Below are positions 10,545 through 22,955 of a DNA stretch of 45,890 nt, piece by piece (positions within the stretch are counted from its first letter, which is position 1; every line of letters starts with the position of its first letter). Origin of the DNA: Pleurotus ostreatus/Saccharomyces cerevisiae fusant (lineage: Eukaryota > Opisthokonta); the NCBI GenBank assembly GCA_024196135.1, contig JAMQCK010000166.1:1-45890 (forward strand), given 5' to 3'. The notes under the pieces were generated by a model. That model searched no databases. It was given only the letters and a program-made list of their open reading frames with translations, and was not told where the DNA came from. A program made the position numbers and the translations under genes.

Positions 10545-13017
10545 TCATAAAGATCCCTGAAGCATCTTCTCCAAAGCCGCCGTTCCCGCAATCTGGAACT
10601 CCGACGTATCCGCCGCCCTCAGCATGCCGCCCTTCTTCGTAAGCTTGCCCTGCGCGCGCACGACTTCCTGCATCCGGCGCTCCGCTTCCCCGCTATGCGT
10701 CGCCTCCCACTCCTTGCTCTTCGCATTGCTACCCTTGGGCGCCTTCTTCGGCTTCGCATTGCCGTCTGTGCTCTTGCGATTCGTGACCGCCTTCGGCGCC
10801 TCGCGAAGAGCGAAGGCTTTGGCGAGATGGCCGAGGTGGAGGTGCCGGATGTGGAAGATGTGCTTCTCGGAGGATGGGTGCGTGGCGTAGGCGCGCATGT
10901 GCGATAGGTAGGCTTTTCGGGCGAGCTCGGAGTGCTAGAGGATGATCATCAGAATATAACCTTGACTCCAAGCAGAATCGACATACCTCCTTGCGCAGAA
11001 CCCAGCGCTCGAACGCAAGCTGAACCTCCGTAGCGCGCTCCTGCGGCTCCGTCCCCTTCCCTCCAAACCCACTCCGCAGGACCGTCTCCAGCGACACGCC
11101 CGTCAACGTGATGTTATGCTTCGCATCGTCCTGCTTATTCTCATCCCCCCGCATCTTCGCCTCCACCCACTTCACCCACTCCGCCTCACTGGGCGCGACG
11201 ATACTCCACGCCTCACCGCCCTTACCCGCGCGCGCCGTTCGACCCACGCGGTGCACGTACTCGGTCGCGCCGCCTTCGGTCGGTAGATCGTACTGGATGA
11301 CTGCGCGCACGAGGGGCAGGTCGAGCCCGCGGGAGGCGACGGAGGTGCAGAAGAGGACGGAGGTGGGGTTTTTGGAGGAGGAGAAGCCGCGGACGGTGGC
11401 TATGCGTGTCTGTGTGGGGAGGGAGCCATGGAGGCGGTAGATGGTGGTGCCGGGAAGGAGGTGGGAGGTGTTCGAGGTGTCGTTGGGTCGACGAGAAGGC
11501 TTTTTGGAGCCTTCTTCGCCGTCATCGGCGGCTTCCTGGTCCTCGTCGTCTTCGTCCGAATCAGAGCTGTCTTGTTGGTTGTCGTCCATGCTTGCATTAC
11601 CCAGGAGCTCCCAGTGAAAGTCAACTGAGTCGGTGCAGCTGAGGAAGACGATGATCTTCGTACCGCGACCCTGCGCTTTTGCTATCAACGAGCGCAACAG
11701 CGCAACCAGCATGACAAGCCTGAGCTTCAACGGTGCGATCACGTATTTCTGAGCCAACTGCGACGGCGGCGTGAACTTTTCCGAGGCGACAGGTGCGTCG
11801 ATGCCCTCGCCCAATTTCGGCTCATCGTGCGTCGTCGCCGCAATCATAAGCGGATTGACCAGCGCTGTGCCCGCCAGCTTCTGCACATCGTCCTTGATCG
11901 TCGCCGAACACAAGATCGTGCGCCGCCCGCGCTCCCAGTCCCAGCCGCCCACCTCCGTCGATACTCCCTGCTTTGCGGCCTGTATCGCGAGGCGCCTTCG
12001 ACCATCGAGGCCGTTGATGATCCCCTTGATCGTGTCCTCGAAGCCGAGCTCCATGAGCCGGTCCGCCTCGTCGAGCACGAGCCAGCGGCATTTGCCCACA
12101 TTGAACGACGAGGTATTCTGAATGTGGTCCAGCAGTCTGCCGGGCGTTGCCACGAGGATAGGAAGGCCCTTTCGCAAGCGCGCTTTCTCATGCGTACGCG
12201 TGCCACCGCCGATGAGCAGCCCCGAGACGAGCCAGCGCGTGAGGCGGGTGGAGGAGGACGAGTCCGCGCCCTCGTCCTCGGCGCGGAGGCGAAGCTTGAG
12301 GAGATTCTCGAGGACGTCCGAGATCTGCTGCGCGAGCTCGCGCGTGGGGGCGATGATGACGGCGAGCGTGCCGATGGAGCGGTCGATGTAGGAGTCGCTG
12401 CTGAGGGGGAGGAGGTCCTGGATGATGGGGAGGAGGTAGGAGAGCGTCTTGCCGGAGCCGGTTTGCGCTTGGATGAAGACATCGCGGAGGGCGTTCTCTG
12501 CGGATAGCCGGCCTAGGAGGGCGGGGAGAGCAGCGCGCTGGATGGCGGTGGGTTTTGTGATGGATAGTTTCTTCTCCAGGTGGGCGATGAGGAGGGGGTT
12601 CAGACCGAGACCGGAGAATGTGGAGGTGTCGAGGGGGGCATTACTGGGCGCAGATGGGGCCTTGGGTGCGGAGCTGGGTTCAGGAGCTTCGACGCGGGGG
12701 TTGTGGGAGAAGAGGGAAGAGATGATGTGTGTTTGTCCGGCTTTTGGCTGGGCTGGCTGGGCTTGTGGCCGATCCTCTACAGGTTCGTTTCTGGGTTTCT
12801 TCGCAGGCCTTGGATCTGCGACTTCTGCGGGGGCCGCATCTGACTTTCTTTTCGCTACGCGCTTCGCCTTTATCCTGGCAGGTTTATCAGAAGGGGCCGC
12901 TGAGAAAGGGACGGGGTGGGTGACTGCTCACCTATCAGCCCGCGTCCCCTTGTTCTTCCCCTTGCGAAGGGGCGTGGTGTCGTCGTCCGCAAAGTTGAGG
13001 ATAATATCGTCATCCAT
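10545..13017 (-). CDS. DBP7: ATP-dependent RNA helicase DBP7 (DDX31 family)
   Basis: DEAD-box helicase of the nucleolus needed for 60S ribosomal subunit assembly. Exons 13017-12932, 12874-10987, 10934-10545, giving 787 aa. Order of motifs: a basic N-terminus, the [11 protein letters not shown]-motif region, AQTGSGKT (about 165-172), [40 protein letters not shown] and [11 protein letters not shown] Lys-rich C-terminus follows. The long insert with an acidic Ser/Asp stretch between motifs III and V, and the large insert after motif Ib, fit the DBP7/DDX31 group rather than other DEAD-box proteins. The start ATG begins MDDDII. The gene is divergent from the cyclophilin gene across 157 bases. Confidence 0.93.
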
Positions 13018-13174
13018 CGTCGTCCGTCTTCAAGCCCGCCCACTGATCGAGGGGTGCTAAAGTCCAAGCGCGATCGGGCTGATGGTGATGGGTCCCACGT
13101 GGCAGGTGGTGTCGGGTCGCCAACGGAAAGCTCCACGTCTGCAACTCCCTCCCACCTCTTTCCCTTCCACCACC
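13018..13174. promoter_or_regulatory. Divergent promoter, DBP7 / cyclophilin
   Basis: Only 157 bases separate the start codons of DBP7 (-) and the cyclophilin gene (+), so both promoters and both 5' leaders must share this stretch. A run of Cs and Ts just before base 13175 looks like the pyrimidine-rich leader of the cyclophilin mRNA. I see no TATA box in either direction. Confidence 0.6.
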
Positions 13175-14646
13175 ATGTTCGGCCGGATAACGTTCGCGTT
13201 CCTCGTCCTCACCTTTGCCGCGTTCTTCTGCGCGCAGTCCGTCGAGGCGGAGCGCGGCCCGAAGATCACGAACATTGTCTACTTCGACATTAAGCATGGC
13301 GACAAGGACTTGGGTCGTAGTATGTATTATTTCCCTCCGTTCATATAGGCGTGGAAAGCTGATGAGGCTGTAGTCAAGATGGGTCTGTTCGGTGGGGTAT
13401 GTGATGTCTGTAGCGTTGGGAAGTGAGGGAAGGTTAACGTCCACGTAGACCGTCCCGAAGACCGTCGAGAACTTCCGTGCGCTGGCCACCGGAAAAACGA
13501 AGGACGGCGAGGAGCTTGGCTACGGCTACAAGGGATCGGCTTTCCACCGTGTCATCAAGGACTTCATGTGCGTATCACCCTTCTGCAGTCGCCGCCTTTG
13601 CTGATTCCCCGACAGGATTCAGGGTGGTGACTTCAGTACGTGTCAAGCACAATAGTTATCGTACTTCTCCTAACCTGCTGATAGCCAAGGGTGACGGTAC
13701 TGGCGGCAAGGTGCGTTCGACTATTCTGAGCCTTGTGCAAATACTAACCTCCGCTCTAGTCCATCTACGGCAACAAGTTCGAGGACGAGAACTTGTGAGT
13801 ATCGAATGATACTCGTATCTCCAACCGCAAGAATGCTGATGGTCCCTCAGTAAGCTCCGTCACACTGGCCCGGGCATCCTTTCTATGGCGAACGCTGGCA
13901 AGAACACGAACGGTAAGCAGCTGTCCCAGCCAAACCTCTTCATCCTTGTCTTGACGTCCCTTCAGGCTCTCAGTTCTTCATCTGCACCGTCAAGACATCC
14001 TGGTTGGATGGCCGCCACGTCGTCTTTGGCAAGGTCATTGAGGGCATGGACATCGTTGACGCCATCCGTACGTAGACATCTTACCTGCTATACTTGCGCT
14101 CACCTGTGCTTCAGAGAACGTCCCGAAGGGCCCTCGCGACAAGCCTCTCGAGGACGTCGTCATTGTCGAGTCTGGCGAGGTACGGTAGCCCCCTTGTATC
14201 AAGTTCTGATACTCAACTCCCTCCTTAGCTCCCCTTGGAATTGGAGGTCGACGCCGACGGCAACGAGGTACCTCTCCACGCTGAGCTTTAGGTTATTGGG
14301 CTAAATAGTGACCTCGAATAAAATTGGGTTTTCCGTACAGAACTGGCCCGTGACGACCGCGTCCACGACCACAGCCGCTGCCGCTCAAACCCACGCCCTG
14401 ACCCACACCAACGCCGCTGAGCAGACCAACGCCGCTAAGCAGACCACCGCCGCTGCGTCTTACGCGCCCTCCACCGTCGCCGCCGTCGGCGGCGCGGTCG
14501 AGACGCACGTCGTCTCCGTCACGAGCGTGATCTTCGGCTTCGCGTTCGTGGGCATCATCGGCGCGGCGCTCGTGTGGCTCGGCTGCTGGCGGTGGACGAG
14601 GCGGCGGGTGCTGGGGTACACGCTGCTGGGGGACCTCGAGAAGTGA
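13175..14646 (+). CDS. Secretory-pathway cyclophilin B (peptidyl-prolyl isomerase), two predicted C-termini
   Basis: Peptidyl-prolyl cis-trans isomerase of the ER lumen. A cleavable signal peptide (about residues 1-25, ending SVEA-E) is followed by the cyclophilin fold: [15 protein letters not shown], the [15 protein letters not shown] block and the [10 protein letters not shown] motif, so active-site residues are present. Exons: 13175-13319, 13374-13396, 13449-13567, 13616-13635, 13685-13710, 13760-13794, 13851-13912, 13966-14067, 14115-14179, then 14229-14291 with stop. That form has 219 aa and ends HAEL, resembling an HDEL-type retrieval signal. If a 73-base intron at 14268-14340 is spliced instead, the frame continues to 14646. 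This adds a Thr/Ala-rich stalk and one membrane helix (313 aa). Confidence 0.92.
14268..14340 (+). promoter_or_regulatory. Optional last intron of the cyclophilin gene, with internal stop and poly(A) signal
   Basis: Donor GTACCT at 14268, branch-like CTAAAT near 14301, acceptor CCGTACAG ending at 14340. Inside lie the stop of the short form (14289-14291) and an AATAAA at 14317-14322. Splicing is phase 0 on both sides and joins the cyclophilin to a 102-codon tail. Cleavage at the AATAAA would instead fix the short form ending HAEL. Confidence 0.6.
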
Positions 14647-15133
14647 GAGGCCTTTGTGCTCCGTTGCTGTCGATGTTACTAGAGACTTGTTCTCAGGCGG
14701 GCCTGAGATGGGGAGGATTCAAGTTGTCTTCGTTGTCAGTGAAGGCAAGTGACTCCTTTTTTTGATCATACGTATCGTGACCATCCACCATCCACCAACC
14801 GATATGTCATCTTTGTAGAGTCGTTGCCGATGCGACCTCGCTGTAGTTGTACCGAGACCGACGCTCTTTATCGCCTTCTGCTCTGCATTCGCATATATCC
14901 AGTCGTCATCCCCATCCCCATCGTTAATTCACTATTTATCTCGTACTGTATAAAGAATACCAAGTCTGTGCCTGTCAGCTGTGTCGCAGTGTCTAGTCCT
15001 CTCTTGTAGAGGCAAACCCGCCCATGTTTAGACCTCTCAGGCGCGACGCGACGCGCGCTTGTCCCAAATTGATTCCGCGCGCATGTGACCGCATCTTTCT
15101 TTTCCTGAACCGCCATCGCGCGCCGTGCTCACT
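14647..15133. other. Intergenic spacer
   Basis: 487 bases between two plus-strand genes. It should hold the 3' end of the cyclophilin message and the LSM2 promoter. I see no ORF with coding character and no repeat. Small AT-rich patches occur around 14940-14960. Confidence 0.5.
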
Positions 15134-15778
15134 ATGGTGCTTGCTGCTGTCTCTCCCTCAATTGCATACAGCGCGCTGACGACGACGGACAGCTGATCTT
15201 CTCGGTCTTCAAGACGCTGACCGATCAGCAAGTGACGGTCGAGCTGAAGAATGACCTCTCGATCACGGGCGTGTTGAAGTCGGTGGACCAGTGCGTGTTG
15301 TCGATATATCATCGGATATGAAGAAGCTAACATGGTCCTCTCCCTCGTCTAACCCCTCAATCTATGCCGGAATGAATCGTTGACTACCCCGACTTTATTC
15401 GTTCATGGCGCTTGTTCGGATTGTTCTTACTCTCCTCCCCCTCTTCTCCCCCGCGTGGTGATATGTACTAGGTTCCTCAATATCCGACTAGACGATATCA
15501 AGGTCCTCGATGAGGCCAGGCATCCGCATATGGTGCGTGATAGGCGGCGTGTGCGGTCCTATGAGTGGATAGCTGATCGCCTCCACCTTGAACCAGATGG
15601 CGGTGAAGAACTGCTTCATTCGCGGTTCCGTAGTGCGCTACGTGCAGCTCCCTACTGAGCACGTCGACACACAGTTGTTGGAGGACGCGACAAGAAGAGG
15701 TGCGCTTGCAGTGGCTGATCTCTCGAATCGAAGCTGATGATCCTGCTCACAGAGGCGGCCAACCCCAACAAGAAGTAA
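15134..15778 (+). CDS. LSM2: U6 snRNA-associated Sm-like protein LSm2
   Basis: Subunit of the Lsm2-8 ring, which binds the U6 snRNA 3' end in the nucleus, and of Lsm1-7 in mRNA decay. Exons 15134-15136 (the start codon alone), 15193-15290, 15472-15532, 15597-15699, 15753-15778, giving 96 aa, the usual LSm2 length. The Sm1 motif (FKTL..Q.VTVELKNDLSITG) and Sm2 motif (NCFIRGSVVRYVQLP) are clear. LSm2 normally begins with Met-Leu/Ile-Phe-x-Phe, so the ATG at 15134 must be joined directly to 15193 by an intron; reading on from it unspliced meets a stop. The start-codon exon is therefore inferred, while the rest is secure. Confidence 0.93.
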
Positions 15779-15864
15779 AGGGTCTCACCATACGCTTTTG
15801 GACCTTTCTACTGTATCTACCCTTGGGTTCTCGGTATATCCCATTGTACTCTAGCGCGATGCTG

Positions 15865-16080
15865 TTATGAATGCAGGCACGGCAGCTCGTCCGCATCGCG
15901 TCGACCTTCGGAAGCGCTCTTTGCGCTGCTCGAAGTGTTCTCCTCCGCTATGGTGCGTCGGCGGAGGCTATAGCCCACCAACGTTTGCGGAGCGGTTTCC
16001 AGGTTTAGCGCCGTACTAGCGATCCTCGATCGAGCTTGGATGATGCTCGCCTTGTCCTCGGCGATGAGCTTCCCCTCCAT
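15865..16080 (-). CDS. Possible small hypothetical protein, 71 aa
   Basis: An ORF beginning with a Met-Glu-Gly-Lys segment that has balanced, charged composition and lies in the 540-base spacer between LSM2 and UGP1, antisense to both. Just upstream sits an acceptor-like CTACATAG, so it could be the last exon of a longer gene running antisense to the UGP1 leader. No family is recognised. It may be fortuitous. Confidence 0.25.
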   Translation of the reverse strand: MEGKLIAEDKASIIQARSRIASTALNLETAPQTLVGYSLRRRTIAEENTSSSAKSASEGRRDADELPCLHS

Positions 16081-16321
16081 GTCCTATGTAGTCCTTGTCT
16101 GATTGACAGCCCAACGTTCGTCGCCTCTCTCCTCCCCTTCCATCACCTAGGGCATCGTAGGCGCCGCCTTCGAGCGAATTCGGCGCGGTACCAGACACGT
16201 GGTAATCGCGATGTGACGCGCCCACATAAACATTGAGTTTGCCTGCATCTTGCCCCCATCTCCCCATCTCTTCCCCGCTCTACTCGCATTCAGACGCGCC
16301 TCGACGCCTCCCGCAGCGACC

Positions 16322-18488
<2,167 letters not shown>

Positions 18489-18700
18489 AGGAAGAAGTTC
18501 TCGAAGCTGGGATGATCGGGATCAAGAGACGGACTTGAAGTAGTAGTTGCGTGCTTTCGAAAACTTGTATGCTCGGCCGACGCCGTATGTTTGCAGTAAT
18601 GTGTATGCGACATCGTGCAACTCGGCGCAAATACGAGGGCTTCACAAGTGCACATCATGACATACAACGCGAGGAAAAGGAAAGCTGAACTAGATTCCCA

Positions 18701-21700
18701 TCAGTGACCAACAGCGTGTTCATACTCTGGCGGAGGCAAGTCGTATTCCCTCCGACCGCGCAACTCTTCGACTTCCTGCCGCAGGTTGTCAAGCTCGCCC
18801 CTCAACAGCGCCGTACCGTCCCTCGATGTCTCCGCGTCACTCTGCGTCAACGATCTACGGGCTTCCGGGATACCGCCGCCCCTCTTCGATACGCTCATGA
18901 GCCCGCTGCTTTGGCCAGAATCGTGTCGCTCAGCCATGACTGGTCGCTCTGTCGAAGGGCGCCATGGCTCGGGAACCATACTCAACGAGTTTCGCGTGGC
19001 GTCGACGGCCGCGTCCCGACCTGCTCTTCTTCGGCGGACGAAGAAGAATAGTGCGCCAGTAAGCAGCGCGAGGCCGACGATGCCACCGATGACGCCGCCG
19101 ACTATGGAGCCGATATGCGATTTGCGGGCACTCACAACCGACTTCTCAAGTGGCACGACGATGGTCTTGTTTTTCAAGCTGGCGTAGTGGCGTCAACGAG
19201 ATCATACGGTCGCGCATTTAGGGAGCCACTTACTCGACAGCAAGCAATGAGTAGATTGCCCCCAACGAAGGGTTGGCCGAGCCCGTGACCATGGCACCAG
19301 TGTACCGGTCGTAGCTGGTCGGAAAGCACCCGCCACCAACCAGGCTGTTATTAGTGGCTCTATTCCAGATGCTCTGCACGAAGGCGTCGCGCGTTTGTGT
19401 GTCCGACATGGCAGCAGCAGTGAGCAGCGTCAAGTCGGCACGGATGACGGTTTCCGAGGAGCCGTTGTAGGGAAGGCCCCATCCAACGTCCACGCCGAGT
19501 TTGCTGCTGTAGTACTCCGTTTGGTTCTGATAGACCTGGTGACAATATGAGAAAATCGAATGAGACGGCGAGTACATGGTACTCACATTGTCGGGAATGA
19601 TAGCAGTTCTGAGGAGCTTGTCGGCAAAGAGATTGTAGAGGAGACCCGCGGTGTAGGGGTCGTTGTAAATGTAGTCGACATGGTCTCCCAGTCTTGCCGA
19701 AGTGATCCACTGGTCGATCATGGAGGCAGCGTGGCTCGCATACACTGAAGCATCGTCGTCCTTGCCAAGGGCTGCACTGATCAGCGACATAGCTTGCACG
19801 CCAATGATGCCCTTCAGCGCAAGATTGGCATGGTTCAGGCCATCATCACCCTCGGCGGTCGTCCTGTGCACGCTCGTTATTAGCAGAGGCGGAGGTGCGA
19901 TATCCAGGATTGCACGTACTGGTCCGCGCCCGGACGAAGCGCATTGTCTGTCAGGTAAATTGCCCATGGTTCAAATACATGGTACTGCCAGAATTAAGTA
20001 TGAGCCCCTTCGGTTCACTGATCTGGACACACTCACGTAGTTTTGAAGCAAGGCGCCGTCTCCGGACATCAGTGCATGGGAGTAGGTCAAGATGAGCATG
20101 GACGCGGTCGCTGGAAACTTCACTCAGTAGTCATCCTGCGTGACGGTCGGCGTCAAGGCCTTACCTTCGATACTGTATGAATAAGCGGTCGTGGGGGCAT
20201 ATTTCCAAGAACGACGGGATACTTCGATCCTGGGGTAGTAGTCAGATTGCGGGATATAATGATGAATCAATAGCACGTACCCATATCTTGCGCAGCAACA
20301 TTGCTCGAATATGCGCTCGAGCCCTCGTAGCGCAGCAAAGGCTCGAGCAGATAACCAGCCCACGATGCGTTGATATAGAGGATTGCCGGCCAAGCGGAGT
20401 ACAGGACCATCACGTCGTTCACGCCCCTGAGGTCATTAGCAGCGCCTTGAAGACAGCGAACGAGCTCACTGAGATGTGCCGCTGTCCTTCATGAACGCCT
20501 GAATATCAGATACGTTGTAACCATCCGCTCCCTTAGAGATGGTAAACTCGCACGCGGCCAGGACTTGACGAGTACCCAGCGCGATGAGGTCTGCATACTC
20601 GGCCGACTTATCCAACGCTGCACTCATGATTTTGCGGTCAAGAGCATCTGCACGGGCTGGCGCGTTGTCGTAGCTCAGGAGGAAGTCCTCAAACTGATAA
20701 CAAGACAGTAAAATCAGCCGCTGAGAGTGACGACAGTAAGTCCTACTCACCGCTTCGCTCGATGACCCGTAGTGCGTTAGATAGTAAGGATAACGGTCCT
20801 CTTGCGGACTGGATCCTGTTTGTGCCTGCGCAATTCGGTCGCGCGCAACGCCGATACCCCAAACCACCTCTAAAGACTCGTCCGTAACGGTGCCCAAATC
20901 GTATGCAATGGCAAATATGGGCCAATCGTTCGGATTTTGTATCGGCCGGTAGGTTAGGTTGGCAGAGTTCCCCAGATCCGAGTAATTCTGGAAGGTGATG
21001 CGCGAGTTTACATCTGAGTCTGTGCGCCAAGAAACGCTCATACTCTGCACGACAGCAAGAGAATCAGCCAACGAAGATACGACTGGGGGGCATTCGAACA
21101 CGCACCGATGCTGCCATACCGAAATACAATGTGCTGTCTTCCGCTACACCCGAGTTCTCCACCAAGGGCTCAGGATCCTCACGCCAACTTGTGTGGTAGG
21201 TGAAAGCGTCTTCGTGTGTTGTATTCCAGACGATCTTGTTAAAGGTGTGCGCGGAGAGCCATTCTATTCTCGAGATTAGCCGCCGTGTAGAGAGACCACT
21301 GACATGCGCACCGCCACTGATGTCGGAGTAGAGAGAAACGTTATGCGGGTTTCCGTCCAGTGAAGACACGCTGACCGACATGTATGCAAAGGGTAGGGAC
21401 TGAAGTACCAGGTCTTCAGGCTGGTGTCCTTGTTAGCGTCCATTACGCGGGGGCAATCGAAGGTTGAACTCACTTCGATCGGGCTGAAGTACGTGACGTT
21501 CAGCTGCACGACATCTTCCACTCGCGACGTGACTATCGTGCGGGTTGGGGTGAGGCGAGAGCTGGTCACTACGGTGCCATTGACATCAGGGACTTTGCCG
21601 AGGAAGTTGTACGTGGTTCCGTCGACTTTCACTAGGCCGCTCCATCCCAGTATTTTCTATGAACATATTAGCCTGTGTGTCCCGGACGAGACAGCGAGCA

Positions 21701-21890
21701 CACGTACACCATCATCGATGCCAAAGTACGGCCACTCGTAGGAGCTGGCGCTGCTGTTCCAGAACCAAGCGTTCAGATGCGGCGTACGAACTACCAATGG
21801 CACCCAGATCGGTGTGAAAGCTTCCTGAGATTGCTGGCCAAGGATGCAGGCGGTGAGCCACAGCAGAAGGACCAATGTCGAGGGTATCAT
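18701..21890 (-). CDS. Glutaminase A-like secreted/membrane-anchored protein
   Basis: Related to fungal GtaA glutaminases (DUF5127, DUF4965 and DUF1793-type domains), which release ammonia and glutamate from glutamine outside the cell. Exons: 21890-21708, 21656-21474, 21420-21106, 21044-20751, 20693-20470, 20426-20281, 20229-20165, 20110-20037, 19984-19920, 19863-19587, 19535-19234, 19178-18701. A signal peptide (MIPSTLVLLLWLTACILGQQ) is followed by the PLVVRTPHLNAW block, many N-glycosylation sequons, the NALRPGADQ..AEGDDGLNHANLALKGI block, one C-terminal helix (IVGGVIGGIVGLALLTGALF) and a roughly 110-residue cytosolic tail with a short coiled coil. The seventh exon fails by one base: an apparent single-base loss at a five-base C run (20193-20197). 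With it restored the length would be about 868 aa. Confidence 0.85.
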
Positions 21891-22955
21891 CTGCGCCTTC
21901 GAAAGGTTGGACGTGACAGTCGAGGTAAAGGAGCGTGAAGAGGCGAGTAAGTACGGTCGATCGTGGTTCATCCAGCTTTGCCCTGGCAGGTGCACCGACC
22001 GTCATGGAAGTATGAAGTGCCCGTCATGGGTGTAGCACCCGCGGGTCCGTACTGCCAGGATCAAGAGCGGCGATGGGATGGTGATAATGCTGTGCTGCAG
22101 CAAGGAATGAACAGTCACTAGAGCATGAAGAATAATCACAACCGTATGCAGACGGGAGGTTCAGAAGACGATGGTGTATGATATTACACCCGCACATACG
22201 AGTAATGGGCTCGTCGCCGTCGGCCCGCCTTCGCTGTAGAAAGCACATGAGATCTGACCGGATTCGGGGTCGACTCGGATCTGGTGCGTGCCGCACAGAC
22301 ACGTACTGGATGCTAGTTTCGTTACCTGCCACCACACCGGCCAATGGAGGCGCCGCATGTCATCGAGTTGACGGGCATCAGGCCTTACCTGTCCACGAGT
22401 CTCTAGAAGGGAATTGGATTGCGTAGAGGAGAGCTATCACCTGTAAAGCATCAGATTAGAATATACTTGGTGAGAGGAAGAGACAAAGTGGATCGGCATT
22501 CTCCGGATGCAGCCCTCTTCGGAGAGACTGCCGAAAAAGGTATTTTTGGGCACGCTGCGACGCGGCGAAGTGACATCGCAGGATTCGGAGCTGGTTGTAA
22601 GTCTGCTGGAAGAAAATATAAGTGCGCTTTGCGACAGTAATACATTCATCTTCAACAAGGTTCGTACTCGAATAGATATGTACGACGAGAACAAAGGGGA
22701 CCGGGCTAAGCTGTCCATGGTGCGGTGCACCAGCAGGCGCACCGAGGCAGTGATAAATAATGGATGGGGAGGGGCAATACTAGGATAGTGAAAGCGAGGA
22801 AGGTGAAGCGATAGGATAAGGGCACAATATTGGTAAGCAAGCTGTGTCAATAAATGGGTAGTCTGCGAAGAGGTCCTTGAGCACGGAAGTGTCTGGTAAT
22901 TTCACTGACTCTAGGAGATTGAAACCAAGCAACCTCGGGTCGATGCCCGGCGACC
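21891..22955. other. Intergenic region with an uncertain minus-strand ORF
   Basis: About 1.06 kb upstream of the glutaminase-like gene. A minus-strand ORF at 22850-22437 contains an internal ATG beginning Met-Asp-Ser-Leu-Ala-Arg. Further down the same strand, near 22439-22390 and 22332-22300, short stretches are bounded by splice-like sites. I could not assemble a convincing gene or recognise a family. The stretch also holds the glutaminase promoter. Confidence 0.3.

Noticed and set aside
11827..12507. Long plus-strand ORF (226 aa) inside DBP7
   Set aside because: It is the antisense shadow of the helicase exon, whose motifs are unmistakable.
22437..22850. Minus-strand 137-codon ORF upstream of the glutaminase-like gene
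   Set aside because: No recognisable motif, and no splice model joins it to neighbouring fragments.
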